A stretch of 64,000 bases of DNA, taken from NCBI GenBank assembly GCA_016286365.1, contig JAEESN010000007.1, positions 52,756-116,755 of the forward strand, written 5' to 3'. Shown here piece after piece: positions 37,192 to 46,015 of the stretch. Each line of letters begins with the position of its first letter. Positions within the stretch are counted from its first letter, which is position 1. This DNA comes from Treponema sp. GTDB taxonomy: Bacteria > Spirochaetota > Spirochaetia > Treponematales > Treponemataceae. The position numbers were made by a program, and so were the translations under genes. The notes below the pieces were generated by a model. The model did no database searches and had not been told where the DNA came from. It saw only the letters and a program-made list of their open reading frames with translations.

Positions 37192-37677
37192 ATGGCAGAA
37201 TATAATCCAATTCTTAGCGCTCCTCAGGGTGCTAATAAAAAACCTAAGCGTGTTGGTCGTGGTTCATCTTCTGGACTTGGTACAACAGCTGGTAAAGGTA
37301 ACAAAGGTCAGCAGTCAAGATCTGGTAAGGCTGGTCCTTACGTAGGTTTTGAAGGTGGACAGATGCCTCTTTACAGACGTATCGCACATAAAGGTTTCTC
37401 AAACTATCCTTTCAAAAAAGAATATGTTTGTATTAATCTTGTTCAGCTCGAAGCAAAATATAATGACGGCGAAACAGTAGATAAAGAATCTTTAATCGCT
37501 AAAGGATTTATCACAAAGAAATCAGATTCACTTGTAAAAATCCTTGGTGATGGAGATCTTAAAAAGAAACTCAACGTTGTTGTTGATAAGGTTTCTGCCT
37601 CTGCTCAGAAGAAAATCGAAAAAGCAGGTGGTTCAGTAAAACTTATCGAAGCAAAAACAGCTGAAGGTAACAAATAG
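37192..37677 (+). CDS. rplO: Ribosomal protein L15
   Basis: 161 residues from ATG 37192 (MAEYNPILSAPQGANK) after GAGGAG; the upstream in-frame start overlaps rpmD. Markers: GRGSSSGLGTTAGKGNKGQQ, the PLYRRIAHKGFSN motif and VDKVSASAQKKIEKAGGSVK. Confidence 0.96.
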   Translation: MAEYNPILSAPQGANKKPKRVGRGSSSGLGTTAGKGNKGQQSRSGKAGPYVGFEGGQMPLYRRIAHKGFSNYPFKKEYVCINLVQLEAKYNDGETVDKESLIAKGFITKKSDSLVKILGDGDLKKKLNVVVDKVSASAQKKIEKAGGSVKLIEAKTAEGNK

Positions 37678-37691
37678 AAGCGGAGTAGACC

Positions 37692-39026
37692 ATGGCAGGT
37701 GCAATTGTAAATATGTTTAAAGTAAAGGAACTCAGAGACCGTCTCTTCTATACACTCATCATTCTTGCAGTGTACAGACTCGGATGTGTTATCACAGTTC
37801 CAGGAATTGATGCTAATGCAGTATTCCAGTACTTCCAGGAAAGAATGAGTCAGCAGAACAACTCTTTCGCAAGTTATATGGACTTCTTTGTTGGTGGAGC
37901 GTTCTCTAAATTCTCAATTTTCATGTTAGGAGTAATGCCTTACATCTCTATGCAGATTATCATGCAGCTTGCTGTGATCATTTTCCCTTCTCTTAAACGC
38001 ATTTCCCAGGAAGACGGTGGTCAGAGAAAAATCGCTTCTTATATCCGTATAGGAACAATTTTTGTTTGTATCGTTCAGTCTTTGGGAATGACAGTTTGGG
38101 CAGATAATATTCCTGGATGTCAGTTGATTGCTAATCCATATTTGTTCAAAGCATTGTTTATTCTTACAACAACAACTGGTTCTATGATTACTATCTGGTT
38201 TGGAGATCAGATTACAGCACGTGGTATTGGAAACGGAATTTCGGTAATGATCTTTGCAGGTATCGTTGCTCGTTTACCGTCAGCAATTTCTGAACTCTAT
38301 CAGAAAGTTTCTGGCAACGGTGAACCAACACTGATTTCTGTAGTAATCGTATTTATCGTTCTTCTTGCACTTATCGTATTAGTTATTTTTGAAGAATCAG
38401 GACAGAGAAAGATTCCTGTTCATTATGCTAAACGTGTAGTTGGAAGAAAGATGTACGGTGGTCAGTCTACTTACATCCCGTTCAAAATTAACCCTTCAAG
38501 CGTTATACCACTTATCTTTGCTAATGCACTTCTTGGTTTACCGGTAACACTTATTTCGACATTTGCCGAAGGTGCTAACTCAAAACCTTGGATGGTAAAG
38601 CTTAGCAGTATTTTAGTTCCAAATGGTCTTTGGTATACAGTTTTGCAGGTTATTCTTATTATCTTCTTTGCATACTTCTACACTCAGGTAACCCTGAACC
38701 CTACAGAAATTGCAAGAAACATCCGTGAAAACGGCGGCTCCATTCCGGGTGTACGTACAGATAAGACAGAAGAATATCTTACAAAAATATTAAATAGACT
38801 TATATTACCTGGTTCATTGTTCCTGGCATTCATCGCTGTAGTTCCTACAATCCTTATCCGTTTCGTAGGATTCCCTGCAGAAATCGCAATGCTCATGGGC
38901 GGAACTTCATTAATCATCTTGGTTGGTGTAGATCTTGATACAATGAGTCAAGTTGAAGCTCTCCTTAAAATGCATCATCATGAAGGACTTACAAAGAAGG
39001 GCAAAATCAGATCACGAAGTTTGTAA
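37692..39026 (+). CDS. secY: Preprotein translocase subunit SecY
   Basis: 444 residues, ten predicted membrane helices. ELRDRLFYTLIILAVYRLG, the SMQIIMQLAVIIFPSLKRIS cytoplasmic loop, TARGIGNGISVMIFAGIV, and the C-terminal LIILVGVDLDTMSQVEALLK. Central channel of Sec export. adk and map do not follow it; rpmJ comes next after a promoter-like region. Confidence 0.98.
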   Translation: MAGAIVNMFKVKELRDRLFYTLIILAVYRLGCVITVPGIDANAVFQYFQERMSQQNNSFASYMDFFVGGAFSKFSIFMLGVMPYISMQIIMQLAVIIFPSLKRISQEDGGQRKIASYIRIGTIFVCIVQSLGMTVWADNIPGCQLIANPYLFKALFILTTTTGSMITIWFGDQITARGIGNGISVMIFAGIVARLPSAISELYQKVSGNGEPTLISVVIVFIVLLALIVLVIFEESGQRKIPVHYAKRVVGRKMYGGQSTYIPFKINPSSVIPLIFANALLGLPVTLISTFAEGANSKPWMVKLSSILVPNGLWYTVLQVILIIFFAYFYTQVTLNPTEIARNIRENGGSIPGVRTDKTEEYLTKILNRLILPGSLFLAFIAVVPTILIRFVGFPAEIAMLMGGTSLIILVGVDLDTMSQVEALLKMHHHEGLTKKGKIRSRSL

Positions 39027-39044
39027 AATTTCGCGAATTAGCAG

Positions 39045-39121
39045 TAGAAAAGAAATGGGAATATGTGATATATTATCTTTTACCGAATTGTCTCTCATTG
39101 CGAGGTGCTAAAGATTCGGTA
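39045..39121 (+). promoter_or_regulatory. Extended -10 promoter and hairpin before rpmJ
   Basis: TGATATATT (39066-39074) is a TGn-TATATT extended -10 box with a poor -35 (TAGAAA, 39045-39050, 18 bp). It is followed by a stem TACCGAAT (39081-39088) / ATTCGGTA (39114-39121). Suggests that rpmJ-rpsM-rpsK-rpsD-rpoA-rplQ can be transcribed on its own, with a structured leader that could bind S4. Confidence 0.5.
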
Positions 39122-39143
39122 AATATTCTCATGGGGGCTTTTT

Positions 39144-39257
39144 ATGAAAGTACGAACCAGTGTAAAACCTATCTGTGATAAATGTAAGGTTATAAAAAGA
39201 AATGGTATCATCCGTATCATTTGTACAAACCCAAAACATAAGCAGAGACAGGGCTAA
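39144..39257 (+). CDS. rpmJ: Ribosomal protein L36
   Basis: 37 residues, [15 protein letters not shown] start, ending KHKQRQG. Zinc ligands CxxC, Cys and His present (CDKC, C, KH), the zinc-dependent type. Too short for standard ORF listing, but position between secY and rpsM and GGGGGC upstream support it. Confidence 0.96.
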   Translation: MKVRTSVKPICDKCKVIKRNGIIRIICTNPKHKQRQG

Positions 39258-39274
39258 GGCTTAAGGAGAAACAG

Positions 39275-39643
39275 ATGGCTCGAATTGTGGGAGTTGATAT
39301 CCCAAATAAACATGTTGATACCGCATTAACATATATTTATGGTATCGGCCGTTCATCAGCAAAAAAGATTTGTGAAGAATGTAAGATTGATCCATTAAAG
39401 ATGGCTAACGACCTTACACAGGATGAATTGGCAAAAATTCGTGAGATTATCGACAAAGAGTATAAGGTTGAAGGACGTCTTCGTTCAGAAATCGGTCTTA
39501 ACCTTAAACGTCTTATGGATATTGGTTGTTATCGTGGTCTTCGCCACAAGAAAGGTCTTCCTGTACGCGGTCAGAGAACTCGTACAAACTCTCGTACTCG
39601 TAAGGGTAAGAAGAAGACTGTAGCTAATAAGAAAAAGGCATAA
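39275..39643 (+). CDS. rpsM: Ribosomal protein S13
   Basis: 122 residues: [50 protein letters not shown] and [20 protein letters not shown]. Contacts P-site tRNA and bridges the subunits. Confidence 0.98.
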   Translation: MARIVGVDIPNKHVDTALTYIYGIGRSSAKKICEECKIDPLKMANDLTQDELAKIREIIDKEYKVEGRLRSEIGLNLKRLMDIGCYRGLRHKKGLPVRGQRTRTNSRTRKGKKKTVANKKKA

Positions 39644-39658
39644 GGCGGAGGTTAGATA

Positions 39659-40039
39659 ATGGCTGTCGTTAAAAAGCGAAAGGAAAAAAAGAGTGTTTAC
39701 GAAGGTAACATCTATATTCAGGCTACTTTCAACAACACTATTGTTACTGTTACAGACATGAAAGGAAACGCTCTTTCATGGGCTTCTTCTGGAGGTCTTG
39801 GCTTCCGTGGAGCAAAAAAATCTACTCCATTTGCAGCTCAGTCTGTAGCTGAAACCGCTGTACAGAAAGCACAGAGTTATGGTTTACGTGAAGTACACGT
39901 ATATATTAAGGGACCTGGAATGGGACGCGAAAGCGCAATCCGTTCTTTAGGCGCCATGGGACTCAAAGTAAAATCAATTTCAGATGTTACTCCAATTCCA
40001 CACAATGGATGCCGTCCACGTAAAACACGTAGAATGTAA
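39659..40039 (+). CDS. rpsK: Ribosomal protein S11
   Basis: 126 residues: [40 protein letters not shown] and the C-terminal [18 protein letters not shown]. Platform protein beside the mRNA exit. Confidence 0.98.
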   Translation: MAVVKKRKEKKSVYEGNIYIQATFNNTIVTVTDMKGNALSWASSGGLGFRGAKKSTPFAAQSVAETAVQKAQSYGLREVHVYIKGPGMGRESAIRSLGAMGLKVKSISDVTPIPHNGCRPRKTRRM

Positions 40040-40054
40040 CAGGGAGATTCATAA

Positions 40055-40651
40055 ATGGGTAAAAGCGAAACACCTTTATTGAAGAGATGCAAAGCCTTGG
40101 GAATTAATCCTCTTGTTATGGGTTATGCCAAGGAATCAAAGCGCAATCAGAAAGAAGTTCGTCGTGGAAAAAAATCTGAATACGGTATTCAGCTTCAGGA
40201 AAAGCAGAAGCTCCGTTTCATTTATGGCGTTCTTGAAAAACAGTTTAAAAAATACTATGTGATGGCTTCAAAAAAATCTGGAGTAACAGGTGAAGTTCTT
40301 CTTCAGCTGCTTGAATCAAGATTGGATAATGTTTTGTTCCGCATGAATTTTGCAAAAACAAGGAACGAAGCAAAACAGCTTATCAGCCATGGACACATCT
40401 GTGTAAATGGTCAGAAAGTTGATATTCCTTCATATCTTGTGAAGGTAGGCGATGTTATTTCTGTAAAAGAAGGAAGTCGTGCTAAATCGGGAGTTAAGTT
40501 AATTCTTACAAGAAATCCTGAAAAGGCAATTCCTTCATGGCTTGAAGTAAACAGTGATAACTTTACTGGAAAGGTAACTGCGGTTGCTGCAAGAAGTGAT
40601 ATTGATTATCAGGTTAAAGAACAGCTCGTAGTTGAGTATTATTCTAAATAA
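40055..40651 (+). CDS. rpsD: Ribosomal protein S4
   Basis: 198 residues. N-terminal KSETPLLKRCKALGINPL, core KQKLRFIYGVLEKQFKKYY, S4 RNA-binding domain at about 85-150 (LESRLDNVLFRMNFAKTRNE, GHICVNGQKVDIPSYLVKVG). Has no four-cysteine zinc site, so it is the zinc-independent form, unlike its L33, L36, S14 and L28 neighbours. Likely autogenous regulator of this cluster. Confidence 0.97.
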   Translation: MGKSETPLLKRCKALGINPLVMGYAKESKRNQKEVRRGKKSEYGIQLQEKQKLRFIYGVLEKQFKKYYVMASKKSGVTGEVLLQLLESRLDNVLFRMNFAKTRNEAKQLISHGHICVNGQKVDIPSYLVKVGDVISVKEGSRAKSGVKLILTRNPEKAIPSWLEVNSDNFTGKVTAVAARSDIDYQVKEQLVVEYYSK

Positions 40652-40666
40652 AAATAAGGAGTTCAG

Positions 40667-41722
40667 ATGGCTCGTAAAAACTTGCTTAAAGGCTTTAAGA
40701 AACCTAAAGGCATTACATTTGAACATATTAGTACAAATCCGAACTACGGTAAGTTCACAGCGTATCCATTCGAACCGGGATTTGGTACAACAGTCGGAAA
40801 TACTTTAAGAAGAGTATTGTTGTCATCAATTCAGGGATATGCAGTTTCTTCTATAAGAATTACTTCTTATGATAAGAACGGCATTTCTCATGTAATTTCC
40901 AGTGAATTCGAAGCTATACCAGATGTAGCAGAAGATACTCTCGAAATTATAAACAGTTTAAAACAGATACGTTTGAGATTGCCTAATAATCTTGAACAAG
41001 ATACAATTTTGTACGAATTCAAGGGTCCAGGTGTAGTTAAGAGTGATGACTTTGCAAAAGAAGGTCAGCTTGAAATTATGACAAAAGATATGCTCGTTTT
41101 CACAATGATGAACGATGCACATCTTGATATTGAAATCCAGATCGACCTTGGAAGAGGTTATGTACCTGCAGAAGTAAATGAACATTACATTGAAGTTGTA
41201 GGAACAATTCCAATGGATGCAATATTCACACCTGTTCCAAAGGTAAAGTATTCTATTGAACCATGCCGCGTTGGTCAGAGAAATGACTACGACAAACTGG
41301 TTCTTGAAATCTGGACTGATGGTACAATTGCACCGGAAGATGCACTTGCAGAAGCTGCAAAAATCGCAAAAGATCATTTTGCTATCTTTGTAAACTTCAA
41401 CGACAAGGATGTAATCGGTTCTGATGACAATGATGATGGTGACGAAAGTATTCAGAAATTATTGAATACTCCGGTTGAAGAACTGGAACTTTCTGTTCGT
41501 TCATCAAATTGTTTAAAGAATGCAAATATTCGTACAATAGGCGAATTAACTAAGAAAACTGAAGATGACATTGCAAAGACAAGAAACTTTGGAAAGAAGA
41601 GTCTTGCCGAAATTAAGGAAAAACTCCTTGAATGGAACCTTACTCTTGGTATGACAGATTACAGTCATCTGAAGAATGCTGCAAACTTAAATAAGCAGAA
41701 GGAAGAAACAGATGAATCATAG
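40667..41722 (+). CDS. rpoA: RNA polymerase alpha subunit
   Basis: 351 residues. N-terminal assembly domain ([31 protein letters not shown]), an acidic linker ([11 protein letters not shown], about 246-256), and the C-terminal domain that binds UP elements and activators ([36 protein letters not shown]). Overlaps rplQ by 11 bp. Confidence 0.98.
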   Translation: MARKNLLKGFKKPKGITFEHISTNPNYGKFTAYPFEPGFGTTVGNTLRRVLLSSIQGYAVSSIRITSYDKNGISHVISSEFEAIPDVAEDTLEIINSLKQIRLRLPNNLEQDTILYEFKGPGVVKSDDFAKEGQLEIMTKDMLVFTMMNDAHLDIEIQIDLGRGYVPAEVNEHYIEVVGTIPMDAIFTPVPKVKYSIEPCRVGQRNDYDKLVLEIWTDGTIAPEDALAEAAKIAKDHFAIFVNFNDKDVIGSDDNDDGDESIQKLLNTPVEELELSVRSSNCLKNANIRTIGELTKKTEDDIAKTRNFGKKSLAEIKEKLLEWNLTLGMTDYSHLKNAANLNKQKEETDES

Positions 41723-42260
41723 AAATGGTTTTAATCCGCTTTCACGTACAACGGCACATCGTCGTGCTATGTCACGCAATATGGTAACTTCACTCTTTAG
41801 ATATGAGCGTATTACTACTACTAAATCAAAAGCTCTTGAAGTAAGAAAATCAGCTGAAAAGTTGATCACAAGAGCTAAAGAAGATACAGTACACAACCGT
41901 CGTGAAGCTGCAAAATTTATCCAGGATGAAAAAATCTTGAATAAACTGTTCACAGAGATTGGACCACGCATGAAAGAAAGAAATGGTGGTTATACTCGTG
42001 TCCTTAAATTAGGATACCGTCAGGGTGATGCAGCAGATGTAGTAATTTTAGAGCTTGTTGATTATAAGCTTGATACAGAAAAGGCAGAAAAAGCTGAAAA
42101 GGCAGAAACAAAACCTGCAAAGAAAGCTCCTGCTAAAGCACCTGCAAAAGCTGAATCAGCAAAGGCACCAAAAACTGCTAGCAAGTCAAAAGAAGCTGTA
42201 GAAAAGAAACCAGCTTCTAAAAAGGCTTCTGAAAAGAAGGAAGAATCCAAAGCTGAATAA
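41712..42260 (+). CDS. rplQ: Ribosomal protein L17 with long basic tail
   Basis: 182 residues; ordinary L17 ends near 120. Residues 1-120 are canonical ([51 protein letters not shown]). Residues 121-182 are a low-complexity Lys/Ala/Pro/Glu tail with 19 Lys and 12 acidic residues, net about +7. Such tails occur on some bacterial ribosomal proteins, but the pairing with the next gene, which has an all-acidic tail, is notable. Starts inside rpoA. Confidence 0.95.
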   Translation: MNHRNGFNPLSRTTAHRRAMSRNMVTSLFRYERITTTKSKALEVRKSAEKLITRAKEDTVHNRREAAKFIQDEKILNKLFTEIGPRMKERNGGYTRVLKLGYRQGDAADVVILELVDYKLDTEKAEKAEKAETKPAKKAPAKAPAKAESAKAPKTASKSKEAVEKKPASKKASEKKEESKAE

Positions 42261-42285
42261 GCCTGGATTTTAATAAGGAGTCTAT

Positions 42286-42609
42286 ATGTCAAAGAATCAC
42301 CGTGGATCAGGTATCAGATCTCTTCCGAAACATGGTAGAGGAACTTGTGCAATTTGTGGAAAGACAAATATCAAGGTTCTCTGGGAAAAGGAAGTAAATG
42401 GTCAGACAGTAAATATTTGTAAATATTGTAACGCTAACCTTAAGAATAAGGCTAAAAATGAACCGGCACCAGCACCAGCTGCAGAAGCTCCAGCAGAAGC
42501 TCCAGTAGAAGCAGCAGCAACTGAAGCCCCAGCAGCAGAAGCTCCTGCAACAGAAGAAGCACCTGCAGCAGAAGCTCCAGCTGAAGAAGCACCGGCTACA
42601 GAAGCATAA
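42286..42609 (+). CDS. Small zinc-ribbon protein with Glu/Ala/Pro tail
   Basis: 107 residues. Residues 1-57 form a basic head with a CxxC pair, 22 residues, and a second CxxC pair (TCAICGKTN ... NICKYCNANLKNK), a treble-clef or zinc-ribbon pattern as in small ribosomal proteins. Residues 58-107 contain only Ala, Pro, Glu, Thr, Val and one Asn, with 12 Glu and no Lys. AAGGAG precedes the ATG. It ends the rpoA-rplQ unit before a strong terminator, so it is likely made with ribosomes. Not a known ribosomal protein to me; ribosome or RNA polymerase association is inference. Confidence 0.8.
   Translation: MSKNHRGSGIRSLPKHGRGTCAICGKTNIKVLWEKEVNGQTVNICKYCNANLKNKAKNEPAPAPAAEAPAEAPVEAAATEAPAAEAPATEEAPAAEAPAEEAPATEA
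42463..42606 (+). repeat. Imperfect short tandem repeats encoding an Ala-Pro-Glu tail
   Basis: The 3' part of the zinc-ribbon gene repeats units like GAAGCTCCAGCA and GAAGAAGCACCTGCA many times. The unit length is a multiple of three, so slippage would change tail length without a frameshift. Confidence 0.7.
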
Positions 42610-42629
42610 GTAAAATATTTACTACTTCA

Positions 42630-42662
42630 AACCGTCAGATATAACTCTGGCGGTTTTTTTTA
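42630..42662 (+). terminator. Rho-independent terminator of the ribosomal block
   Basis: AACCGTCAGA (42630-42639) with TCTGGCGGTT (42646-42655), six-base loop, followed by eight or more T. Ends the long translation cluster. Confidence 0.9.
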
Positions 42663-42727
42663 TATTAGAACAAATTATGACTAAAATATGGTTGAATGGA
42701 ATAGAATATTAGGTTAAAATTAAGGAT

Positions 42728-43603
42728 ATGGCAGTTTCAATGGCGCAACAGATTTCCCGCTATTACGATTTTTTTCGCGATAAGGAAATTGTTTTTACAA
42801 AAGCAAACATAATGGCTCTAAGACTTGATCCAAGGCAGATCTATTTAAAATGCAATGGGGGTCAGTGGCCATGCCTTATTAACTCATCTTCATTCTTGTG
42901 TGCCAGGGTTGTAATCGGTACTGGGGGTGGTGCGTATAATACGATGACAAAATCGCGCACTGCAACCGTGAGCTTAAGATACTGCTTCCTTAATCAGAAT
43001 AATCAGCCGGTACAATTCTTTGTAAACTGTTCAATCGAAGATATTCAGCCATATAAAAATTCTCAGGAGCTTGCTTTAGTCACTTTGAATTTTACCCAGC
43101 GTCCGCCTGATGAACTTATCTGGCGTATAGGCGAATTTATAGAAGCGAGCGAAAACTTTGTAAACCGAAAAGAAGAACGTATCATCGTTACAAAAGATAC
43201 TTTAAGAAAACTTGGAATAGAAAAAGACGAAGCAATTGTTTATATAGATAACGTTCCGCGTCGTTGTATTTTAAAGGATTTATCTTTTGGCGGAATTAAA
43301 ATGATGCTGGTTGGAATCCCGAAGTTTTTGATTGGGAAACCGGTTTCCATTTCGCTTGATTTTGTTGAATTGAATAAACCGCTTCTTCTAAAAGGCCGTA
43401 TTCATAATGCAGACTTCCTTGAAGGTCGTAAGGATATTTCTGTTGTAAACGTTGCCTTTGATTTAGACACAATCCCTATGGATTATAAAATCAGGGTAAA
43501 TAACTTTATCACAACTTATCAGAAAGCAATTTTGAGTTCGAACAAGGTTGACACACAGGCTCAAAATACGAATAATGAAAATCCTGTAAATTCAGAAAAT
43601 TAA
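42728..43603 (+). CDS. PilZ-domain c-di-GMP receptor (Treponema/PlzA type)
   Basis: 291 residues. An N-terminal domain (1-135) unique to spirochete PilZ proteins is followed by a PilZ domain with both c-di-GMP motifs: the arginine pair in VPRRCILKDLSFGGIKM, where RRC and DLSFGG correspond to RxxxR and D/NxSxxG. In T. denticola and Borrelia, related proteins govern motility and virulence. A second ATG at 42740 is possible; AAGGAT touches the first ATG too closely to decide. TPR gene follows 19 bp later. Confidence 0.85.
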   Translation: MAVSMAQQISRYYDFFRDKEIVFTKANIMALRLDPRQIYLKCNGGQWPCLINSSSFLCARVVIGTGGGAYNTMTKSRTATVSLRYCFLNQNNQPVQFFVNCSIEDIQPYKNSQELALVTLNFTQRPPDELIWRIGEFIEASENFVNRKEERIIVTKDTLRKLGIEKDEAIVYIDNVPRRCILKDLSFGGIKMMLVGIPKFLIGKPVSISLDFVELNKPLLLKGRIHNADFLEGRKDISVVNVAFDLDTIPMDYKIRVNNFITTYQKAILSSNKVDTQAQNTNNENPVNSEN

Positions 43604-43622
43604 AATTTAAGGATCTAAAAAA

Positions 43623-44774
43623 ATGAAAACTAAAAATCCTCTTGAATCAATATATTTTATTACACTTCCCGAAGATTATAAATTTTCCGACAAGGCGATG
43701 AAAATCGATACAACAATCGAAATCCCTGTTCAGGAAAAAACAAACGACGCACCTGGAAGCTTTAATCCAAAAGAAATCACAGAAGAACAGATTCTTGCAG
43801 GACTTTTAACTGTTTTAGCATACGATAAAAAAAATCCTCATCTTGATTATTACCGTGCATTTGTAAAGGCCGCAAAACCAAATATTAAGACAGAACTTTG
43901 CGAAGCTGCAATCTTAAAAACTAAAAACGAAGATTATGAACTTGCAGAAGAAATTTTCCTTGCTCTTTTAGGATATGATCCCGAAGACCCTGCTGTTATC
44001 CTTAATATGGCTTTATTCCTTGATCAGAGGGCAGAAAGTTACCGCCGCCAGGGCTTATATGATGATGCAGATGCCTACGATAACGATGCAAATAATTACT
44101 ACGAACAGGCAATGAATACAGATCCTGAAATCCCCGAAGCATTTTTTAATGCAGGCTTTTTCTATTTAAAACAGCACCGCTACAGAGACGCAAAAGACGC
44201 ATTCGATAATTATCTTGCATTAACCTGCGATCTTACAGATGAAGAACTTGGTGAAAACGGATTATATAAAAAAGAACGCGCTCAGGAAATTGTGAATAAT
44301 ATCGTGAGTCAGAATATGGATGATGAGCGATTTAAAGCAGCCTACGATTTGATTGCAAGCGGTCAGGAAGAAAAGGGCTTAGAGCAGATAAGGCTTTTTA
44401 TTCAGAATAATCAGAAGGTGTGGAACGCGTGGTTCATGCTCGGCTGGGGATTAAGAAAGCTTGGCCGCTACGAGGATGCAAAAAAAGCCTTTTTAGAAGC
44501 AATTGAATGCGGTGGAGATTCGAACGCAGACACCTTTAATGAACTTTCGCTTTGCTACATGGAATCTAAAGAATTTGATAAGGCAGAAGATGCATTAAAA
44601 AAGGCTTTTGCTCTTGAACCTGAAAGCATTAAAATTATTTCTAATCTTGGCTATTTATGTCTTGCTCAGGGTAAAAAGCAGGAAGCAAGAAATTATTTTA
44701 CAGCAGTACTTGAATACGACCCGAACGATAAGATTGCGGCTTCGGAATTATTGAAGCTGGAGCAGGGTGAGTAA
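43623..44774 (+). CDS. TPR-repeat protein
   Basis: 383 residues, no signal peptide. At least five tetratricopeptide repeats: ILNMALFLDQRAESYRRQGL, AFFNAGFFYLKQHRYRDAKD, AWFMLGWGLRKLGRYEDAKK, NELSLCYMESKEFDKAEDAL and ISNLGYLCLAQGKKQEARNY. Cytoplasmic scaffold. Co-oriented with the PilZ gene, 19 bp gap, so it may be an interaction partner of the c-di-GMP receptor. Function not recognised. Confidence 0.85.
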   Translation: MKTKNPLESIYFITLPEDYKFSDKAMKIDTTIEIPVQEKTNDAPGSFNPKEITEEQILAGLLTVLAYDKKNPHLDYYRAFVKAAKPNIKTELCEAAILKTKNEDYELAEEIFLALLGYDPEDPAVILNMALFLDQRAESYRRQGLYDDADAYDNDANNYYEQAMNTDPEIPEAFFNAGFFYLKQHRYRDAKDAFDNYLALTCDLTDEELGENGLYKKERAQEIVNNIVSQNMDDERFKAAYDLIASGQEEKGLEQIRLFIQNNQKVWNAWFMLGWGLRKLGRYEDAKKAFLEAIECGGDSNADTFNELSLCYMESKEFDKAEDALKKAFALEPESIKIISNLGYLCLAQGKKQEARNYFTAVLEYDPNDKIAASELLKLEQGE

Positions 44775-44780
44775 TAAAGG

Positions 44781-44860
44781 TTCACGGCTACGTGAATGCA
44801 TTTGGTGCATGGGGAATGCATATTATTTTTGACAATGCATGCAAGCCCGGCGCAAATTGA
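44781..44860. other. Palindrome-rich gap between converging genes
   Basis: TTCACG/CGTGAA hairpin (44781-44796), followed by repeated ATGCAT and GCATGC words before the converging DUF192 gene. No T-run, so not a typical Rho-independent terminator. Only structure seen in this convergent gap. Confidence 0.4.
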
Positions 44861-45310
44861 TTATTTAAGCACAGACACATCTAACATGTCGCCGGGCTTA
44901 ATGTTGTTTTTTGCAAACCAGCCCTGTGGAACTTCCAGTGCATAGCGGCAGTAAACCTGGCTTGTAACAGGATCCAGACAGAAAGGCTTCATGTCGTGGA
45001 GTTCGCGGATTTTTCCTGTGCTGTCTATATATGCAATCGAAAGCGGGTGCGGTGTGTTTTTCATCCAGAAAGACATCTTTTCGTCGTGTTCATAAACAAA
45101 AATCATACCTGTCCCGTCCGGGATTTTTTCTCTTTCCATAAAGCCGAACATTTTTTCTTCTTCTGTTTTGGCTATTTCTGTATCAACTATAATTGTGGAA
45201 TTATCGCTTCTTGTGATTGTAAGCTTTTGTGTATTAAGTTTTTTTGTGCATGAAGAAACAAAGCCTGGAATAAGCAGGCATAATCCGCAGAGCATAAGGC
45301 CTTTATTCAT
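44861..45310 (-). CDS. DUF192 lipoprotein
   Basis: 149 residues from the ATG at 45310, placed by GGAGGA. Lipobox FVSSC near residue 21. The DUF192 fold is clear: AKTEEEKMFGFMEREKIPDG, TGMIFVYEHDEKMSFWMKNT, PLSIAYID and ALEVPQGWFAKNNIKPGD. Small surface-exposed beta-fold proteins, sometimes fused to glycosidase or cell-wall domains; function unknown. Its ATG overlaps the stop of the upstream gene (TAATG), so they form an operon. Confidence 0.88.
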   Translation of the reverse strand: MNKGLMLCGLCLLIPGFVSSCTKKLNTQKLTITRSDNSTIIVDTEIAKTEEEKMFGFMEREKIPDGTGMIFVYEHDEKMSFWMKNTPHPLSIAYIDSTGKIRELHDMKPFCLDPVTSQVYCRYALEVPQGWFAKNNIKPGDMLDVSVLK

Positions 45311-45897
45311 TAAAATTCCTCCAGGAACATTTCTCTTGTCCATTCTTCACCAGAGATTTCGATGTTAGAAAGTTCCAGAATATTCTTATAAACCTGTGTA
45401 TCGATGTATTTTACAGAAAGTGGTTTTTCTAAAATCATTGTAACAGAATCGCTTTCCCATACAGCTTTTTCTGGATTAATTTCATCCGGTTCGCCGTATT
45501 TTTCTGTAAAGTTTTTGAACATTGTGTAGTAATCCATCTTCTGTGTGTTTATATTCATTGTGATTATATAAAGCTTTTCGTTATAAAACTGAAACCAGCA
45601 CTGTGTGTAAAAAATTGAACCTAATCCTTTTGTTGCATCAGTTTCGATTATGTATTGTGCATCTCCTGGTGTTAAAGAAACGTCTCTGTCTCCTGTGTAG
45701 CCGAATTCAGGTTCGTTTATGAGCTGATTTTTTGTTTCTTCAAGACTCATGCCAAGTTTGATGCTTTTTGGGCCGTTTGGAAGAGGTTTAGTCTGTTTTA
45801 CGGTTTCTGTTTTTTTTGTTTCGTCTTTTTCTGCACAGAAACTCGAAATATTCATAATTGAGGCTGATATCAAAATAAAAAAGATAAATTTCTTCAT
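45310..45897 (-). CDS. Secreted protein of unknown function
   Basis: 195 residues with an N-terminal signal sequence (MKKFIFFILISASIMNISSF, cut near FCA-EKD). The mature part has a pattern of short strands (SIKLGMSLEETKNQLI ... CWFQFYNEKLYIITMNI) like small periplasmic beta proteins. First gene of a two-gene operon with the DUF192 lipoprotein. No motif recognised. Confidence 0.7.
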   Translation of the reverse strand: MKKFIFFILISASIMNISSFCAEKDETKKTETVKQTKPLPNGPKSIKLGMSLEETKNQLINEPEFGYTGDRDVSLTPGDAQYIIETDATKGLGSIFYTQCWFQFYNEKLYIITMNINTQKMDYYTMFKNFTEKYGEPDEINPEKAVWESDSVTMILEKPLSVKYIDTQVYKNILELSNIEISGEEWTREMFLEEF

Positions 45898-46015
45898 ATG
45901 TAGATTATCGGAAGAAAAAAAAATTAATTAATTAAGAATTTATATAAATTTTGATTTTGTCCTGGGGGGATGATCGTATTTTAATATAAGGTGAGTGTCC
46001 GGGATTTTTATCTGA

